A stretch of 7,919 bases of DNA, from positions 1 through 7,919 of the forward strand of contig CAJUIH010000130.1 in NCBI GenBank assembly GCA_910586045.1, read 5' to 3'. Shown one piece after another: positions 5,815 through 7,919 of this stretch. Within the stretch, counting starts at the first letter, position 1. The number at the start of each line of letters is the position of its first letter. This DNA is from an uncultured Eubacterium sp. GTDB taxonomy: Bacteria; Bacillota; Clostridia; Lachnospirales; Lachnospiraceae. Under the pieces are notes generated by a model, which was not told the origin of the DNA, searched no databases, and worked only from the letters and a program-made list of their open reading frames with translations. The translations under genes were made by a program, and so were the position numbers.

Positions 5815-6429
5815 TTACTCTGTTAGCGTATAACGTTCTGCGTCCGCCGGCTCCTTGGCTGTCCGTTCAAAATCCATATCGCCGCTGCCATTATCTTTTA
5901 TTGTAAAATACACAATTTGTTTTCCATCCTTTACGGCAACCCTGCAGATCCCGTCCGAATCAAACAAGTCGGTAATATCGATCTGTTTCTTTTGCATGGA
6001 GTAATAAAGCGAGATTCTGCCGTTATCGCCCACTACTATTTCGTCGGACAGGTCGTCCAAAATTTCCTGGGCGGAAGCCGGGCGCTCATTCCCAAAATCG
6101 TCGATCGTTACCCCGCCGGCTACAAACTCCTGTGGATTTCCATCGACGTCTGTAAACGTATACTGGTAACTGTAATCACCATTGCTGGTGGCGGTTACCG
6201 GTGTCTGTTCCCCGCGGAACCACATGGTAAGCCGTTCACGGATGCCGCCCAAATCGGCTGCGTATGCGGCGGTCATACTGCAGGATACGATTACGACAGC
6301 AGTGCTTGCCGCCAGTACTTTTTTCATATATGCATGTTTTCTTTGTGCCATTTGTGCTACCTCCATTTCGATCTGGTCGGAGGCATGCAAAACCGAAAAA
6401 GCCTTTTTGTATTTTTCCTTATTCGTCAT
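5815..6429 (-). CDS. Probable membrane anti-sigma factor
   Basis: A 204-residue single-pass protein: a cytoplasmic, partly helical N-terminus (1-37), one membrane helix (38-58, ending AAYAAD) and an extracellular domain (59-204) rich in acidic residues. Its start overlaps the end of the ECF sigma gene by 11 bases with AGGAGG 9 bases upstream of the ATG, the usual arrangement of a sigma factor and its membrane regulator in clostridia. The N-terminal segment MTNKEKYKKAFSVLHAS is typical of such short anti-sigma regions in this group, as I remember them; no zinc-binding ZAS motif is present. The role, holding the sigma factor at the membrane until an outside signal, is inferred from context and topology. 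The extracellular domain is not one I recognise. The hairpin at 5661-5773 ends the operon. Confidence 0.75.
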   Translation of the reverse strand: MTNKEKYKKAFSVLHASDQIEMEVAQMAQRKHAYMKKVLAASTAVVIVSCSMTAAYAADLGGIRERLTMWFRGEQTPVTATSNGDYSYQYTFTDVDGNPQEFVAGGVTIDDFGNERPASAQEILDDLSDEIVVGDNGRISLYYSMQKKQIDITDLFDSDGICRVAVKDGKQIVYFTIKDNGSGDMDFERTAKEPADAERYTLTE

Positions 6430-6901
6430 TATCCCATTCCTCCTTTAATGCGTCTCTTAACATTCCGCGCCCGCGCGCCAGCCGGACTTTTACATTGCTT
6501 TCGGTCAGCTTCAGGGCAGATGCGATTTCATGGACCGAGTAATCTTCATAGTAATACAAATGGATTACGATCCGGTATTTTTCCGGAAGCCCCATAACGG
6601 TTTCAAACAGGGTTTCATCCTCCGGCGTTTCAAATACCAGGGTTTCCATGTAATCTTCTAACGGCATTTTATGCTCCCGCCAGAATGAATGGTTGATATT
6701 TTTCGCCCTGTTGATCGCTACCCGGATCAGCCAGGCGCGGATATGCTGTTCATTTTCAAAATTTTTTCCTGTTACATAATACTGCAGGAACGTTTCCTGG
6801 ACGACATCGTCTGCATCCGCTGCATTTTTACAGATGTTGAATGCAACCGCAAATAAATTGTCACGGTAACGCTGTACCAGTGCATTGATTGATTGTTTCA
6901 T
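6419..6901 (-). CDS. ECF-type RNA polymerase sigma factor
   Basis: A 160-residue protein with the two-domain layout of ECF sigma factors. Region 2 covers roughly residues 5-70 and contains DADDVVQETFLQYY (29-42) and the -10-recognition helix RAWLIRVAINRAKN (55-68). Region 4 lies at 105-149, with LPEKYRIVIHLYYYEDYS leading into the helix-turn-helix EIASALKLTESNVKVRLARGR that reads the -35 element. Length is normal for the family. The ATG at 6901 has GAGG 7 bases upstream. Its stop overlaps the start of a membrane protein that probably restrains it. Such factors often activate their own operon; a candidate ECF-like -35 (TGTAACC) lies upstream. Its target genes are not evident; the secreted-protein gene downstream has a SigA-type promoter instead. 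Confidence 0.95.
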   Translation of the reverse strand: MKQSINALVQRYRDNLFAVAFNICKNAADADDVVQETFLQYYVTGKNFENEQHIRAWLIRVAINRAKNINHSFWREHKMPLEDYMETLVFETPEDETLFETVMGLPEKYRIVIHLYYYEDYSVHEIASALKLTESNVKVRLARGRGMLRDALKEEWDNDE

Positions 6902-6926
6902 GAGAAATCCTCATTGACGGTTAAAT

Positions 6927-6940
6927 TGAAAGGCCTTTCA
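6927..6940. promoter_or_regulatory. Perfect 14-bp palindrome in the sigma-factor leader
   Basis: TGAAAGGCCTTTCA is a perfect palindrome 26 bases before the sigma start codon and just downstream of the candidate promoter, a position suited to a repressor operator. A chance match cannot be ruled out, but 14 uninterrupted bases with a GC-containing centre are unusual in this A/T-rich leader. Confidence 0.35.
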
Positions 6941-6944
6941 CTAA

Positions 6945-6974
6945 CAATACAAATTAAAACAGAAAAAGGTTACA
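6945..6974 (-). promoter_or_regulatory. Candidate ECF-type promoter of the sigma operon
   Basis: On the minus strand TGTAACC followed by a T-run (6968-6974 and on) resembles the AAC-containing -35 element recognised by many ECF sigma factors, and TGTATTG (6945-6951) lies 16 bases downstream in -10 position. The -10 lacks the CGTC core seen for many such promoters, so the assignment is tentative. It would allow autoregulation. Confidence 0.35.
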
Positions 6975-7249
6975 GAATAGGAAAAAAATAAAAGTTTTTT
7001 GAATCGCCATTTGTTTATCCGAAATCGATCAAGAGTTTGTCTATTTTGCAAATTAAATATCCATAACTAAAACAGTGGTATAACAGACGGTAAAGCTGAT
7101 AAAGTATTTACAAATTCCAAGCGTTGTGTAGCTGATGATTAAGAATACAGAAAAGCAGAGGCGGGAGATGGAGATACTAAGGTTATCAACGAAATACGAT
7201 ACATATATTTTAAAAGAAAGCAATCAAATAATGCCAGTGAACTGAGTAT
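6975..7249. other. Intergenic stretch without a supported gene
   Basis: Between the sigma promoter and the broken toxin there is no convincing gene on either strand. A plus-strand frame from about 7068 to 7316, interrupted by one stop at 7140-7142, has a protein-like composition (for example KADKVFTNSKRCVADD) but no start or ribosome site. The minus strand, where the rest of the PIN toxin should lie, shows no recognisable toxin sequence. Confidence 0.4.
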
Positions 7250-7315
7250 TTATCTTGGGAAACCACCAAAAAACACTCCAGAAATCAGTACATTTGTATC
7301 TATTACGATTTTCAT
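7250..7315 (-). pseudogene. Truncated PIN-domain toxin
   Basis: The ATG at 7315 overlaps the antitoxin stop in an ATGA arrangement, and the frame reads MKIVIDTNVLISGVFF, then GGFPR and a TAA at 7250-7252. This is a textbook PIN-domain N-terminus: first beta strand, catalytic Asp 6 and Asn 8, and the GG-P-R turn. PIN toxins of this class are usually about 130-140 residues; the remaining acidic active-site residues are absent and no continuation is recognisable in any minus-strand frame down to 7000. The gene therefore appears to be a decayed ribonuclease toxin reduced to 21 codons. Confidence 0.7.
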
Positions 7316-7578
7316 TTTCTGTGATCTTTCCTCATAGATTTAATGATGGCATTTACATCGTCTTCTTTATATCTGACAGATTCCGCCCATTTTTGAGCCT
7401 CATTCAGTGATGATTCAAAATCTTCTACAGATGGAAATTTTATTGTTTTCAGCATGATGGTATCGTCAGATGCGTATGCAACCAGTTTATCTCCGGTTTT
7501 GATTGATAATAACTTGCGGATGCTGTCAGGAAAGGAAATCTGCCCTTTGGAAGAAACGGTTAATACTTGGGTATCCAT
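7312..7578 (-). CDS. AbrB/SpoVT (MazE-like) antitoxin
   Basis: An 88-residue protein whose residues 1-47 form an AbrB/SpoVT swapped-hairpin DNA-binding domain: VLTVSSKGQISFPDSIRKLLSIKTGDKL is the classic pattern (VSSKGQI-P--IR--L-I--GD), followed by a strand LVAYASDDTIMLK. The C-terminal half (50-88) is helical and charged, as in antitoxins that wrap around a PIN toxin. The ATG has a strong GGGGG ribosome site about 6 bases upstream, and a promoter with a spacer palindrome lies just beyond, fitting autorepression. The four-base overlap with the following gene shows that it was the first gene of a type II toxin-antitoxin pair, whose toxin is now broken. It may persist as an orphan regulator. 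Confidence 0.9.
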   Translation of the reverse strand: MDTQVLTVSSKGQISFPDSIRKLLSIKTGDKLVAYASDDTIMLKTIKFPSVEDFESSLNEAQKWAESVRYKEDDVNAIIKSMRKDHRK

Positions 7579-7612
7579 ATGCTGCCCCCTTTCAAATAAG
7601 AGTTATGTTTGT

Positions 7613-7641
7613 ATTATGCCATAAGTATGGACGTTAATCAA
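7613..7641 (-). promoter_or_regulatory. Promoter and likely operator of the antitoxin gene
   Basis: Minus-strand TTGATT (7636-7641) and CATAAT (7613-7618) are separated by exactly 17 bases, four and five matches respectively to the SigA consensus. The spacer contains the palindrome CCATA-AG-TATGG (7619-7630), where binding of the AbrB-type dimer would exclude RNA polymerase. The start codon lies 34 bases downstream of the -10. Confidence 0.6.
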
Positions 7642-7751
7642 GGAGCAGATGTAAGATTTTTAATTCACCAGTAACAGTTCAGATCAGGTGTTACATTTTG
7701 GCTTGCCGGACGCTGGGAGAGACGGTTTGCCCGGCTTGCTGGTGGCCCTCC

Positions 7752-7905
7752 AGAATGGCAAGAATCCCTAAGCATTCTGCATTTACGCAGCGGCCTGCCC
7801 GGTCGCGGCGCCTAATTCGCCCTGGCTAACGCCAGCAGCTAAAGGCACCGCTTGGCTTCGCCCCTTAGGTAACCGGGCAGAATGCTAAGGGCTTCTAACC
7901 ATTCT
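7752..7905. repeat. Large nested inverted repeat in a GC-rich segment
   Basis: Positions 7752-7780 and 7877-7905 form a 29-base inverted repeat with 25 matches (shared AGAATGG and AGCATTCTGC). Its axis, at 7828.5, coincides exactly with a small hairpin CTGGC-taac-GCCAG (7822-7835), so the two are nested; a GCCCGGT/ACCGGGC pair also lies between them. The segment from about 7690 is much richer in G and C than the DNA to its left. This could be a recombination or transfer-related site of a mobile element continuing to the right; the sequence alone does not say which. Confidence 0.5.
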
Positions 7906-7919
7906 TCCAAAGCCGCCAG
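7839..7919 (-). CDS. Possible C-terminal end of a gene entering from the right
   Basis: One minus-strand frame is open from the window edge to a TAG at 7839-7841 and would give a 26-residue tail beginning LAALEEWLEALSILPGYLRG. The composition is protein-like and amphipathic, but the frame overlaps the right arm of the inverted repeat and is too short for recognition. Treat it as tentative. Confidence 0.25.
   Translation of the reverse strand: MAALEEWLEALSILPGYLRGEAKRCL

Noticed and set aside
5917..6597. 226-codon plus-strand open frame opposite the anti-sigma and sigma genes
   Set aside because: It spans two well-supported minus-strand genes, lacks any recognisable domain and has no ribosome site; it is an antisense shadow.
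7135..7245. Plus-strand 36-codon ORF starting MIKNTEKQRREMEILR
   Set aside because: It lacks a ribosome site and is in a different frame from the more protein-like reading of the same DNA, so it is probably a shadow.
7755..7829. Plus-strand 24-codon ORF starting MARIPKHSAFTQRPAR in the GC-rich segment
   Set aside because: It overlaps the inverted repeat, has no ribosome site and has the Arg/Pro-rich composition typical of chance frames in GC-rich DNA.

Overview
The window looks like chromosomal DNA of a low-to-moderate GC Firmicute, most likely a gut clostridium of the Lachnospiraceae type. This is inferred from strong AGGAGG-type ribosome sites, a clostridial-style ECF sigma/anti-sigma pair, a DUF3788 protein and a GrpB-pyrophosphatase fusion; no rRNA or other taxonomic marker is present. 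All recognisable genes lie on the minus strand, so transcription runs from high to low coordinates.

Right edge (7690-7919): a GC-rich block with nested inverted repeats centred near 7828, possibly part of a mobile element continuing past the window. Then (7636-7250) an AbrB/MazE-type antitoxin gene with its own promoter and a likely operator. It is followed through an ATGA overlap by a PIN-domain toxin that stops after 21 codons, so the module appears to be an orphan antitoxin. A 350-base stretch without a clear gene follows. Next is an overlapping pair (6901-5815): an ECF sigma factor and a single-pass membrane protein that is probably its anti-sigma factor, ended by a ~110-base hairpin.

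The middle (about 5800-4580) is strikingly AT-rich. It holds one gene for a small secreted protein, driven by a near-consensus promoter with a palindrome in its spacer, plus a 121-base transposon-like insert with 12-base terminal inverted repeats and an exact 9-base target duplication.

The left half (4545-664) is a tightly packed operon: a broken (frameshifted) membrane-anchored protein gene, two ABC-2-type permeases, an ABC ATPase of the BcrA/LanF type with Glu in place of the Q-loop Gln, and a GrpB/inorganic-pyrophosphatase fusion whose stop codon lies inside the target duplication of a 157-base palindromic MITE-like element. A separate DUF3788 gene closes the window.

Together the ABC genes make a plausible self-protection or peptide-export transporter. 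The AT-rich segment with the secreted protein appears to have been placed upstream of it and may have removed its original leader. No confidently novel system is claimed. The most unusual items are the two small mobile elements, the broken leader gene of the transporter operon, the decayed toxin and the GrpB-pyrophosphatase fusion.
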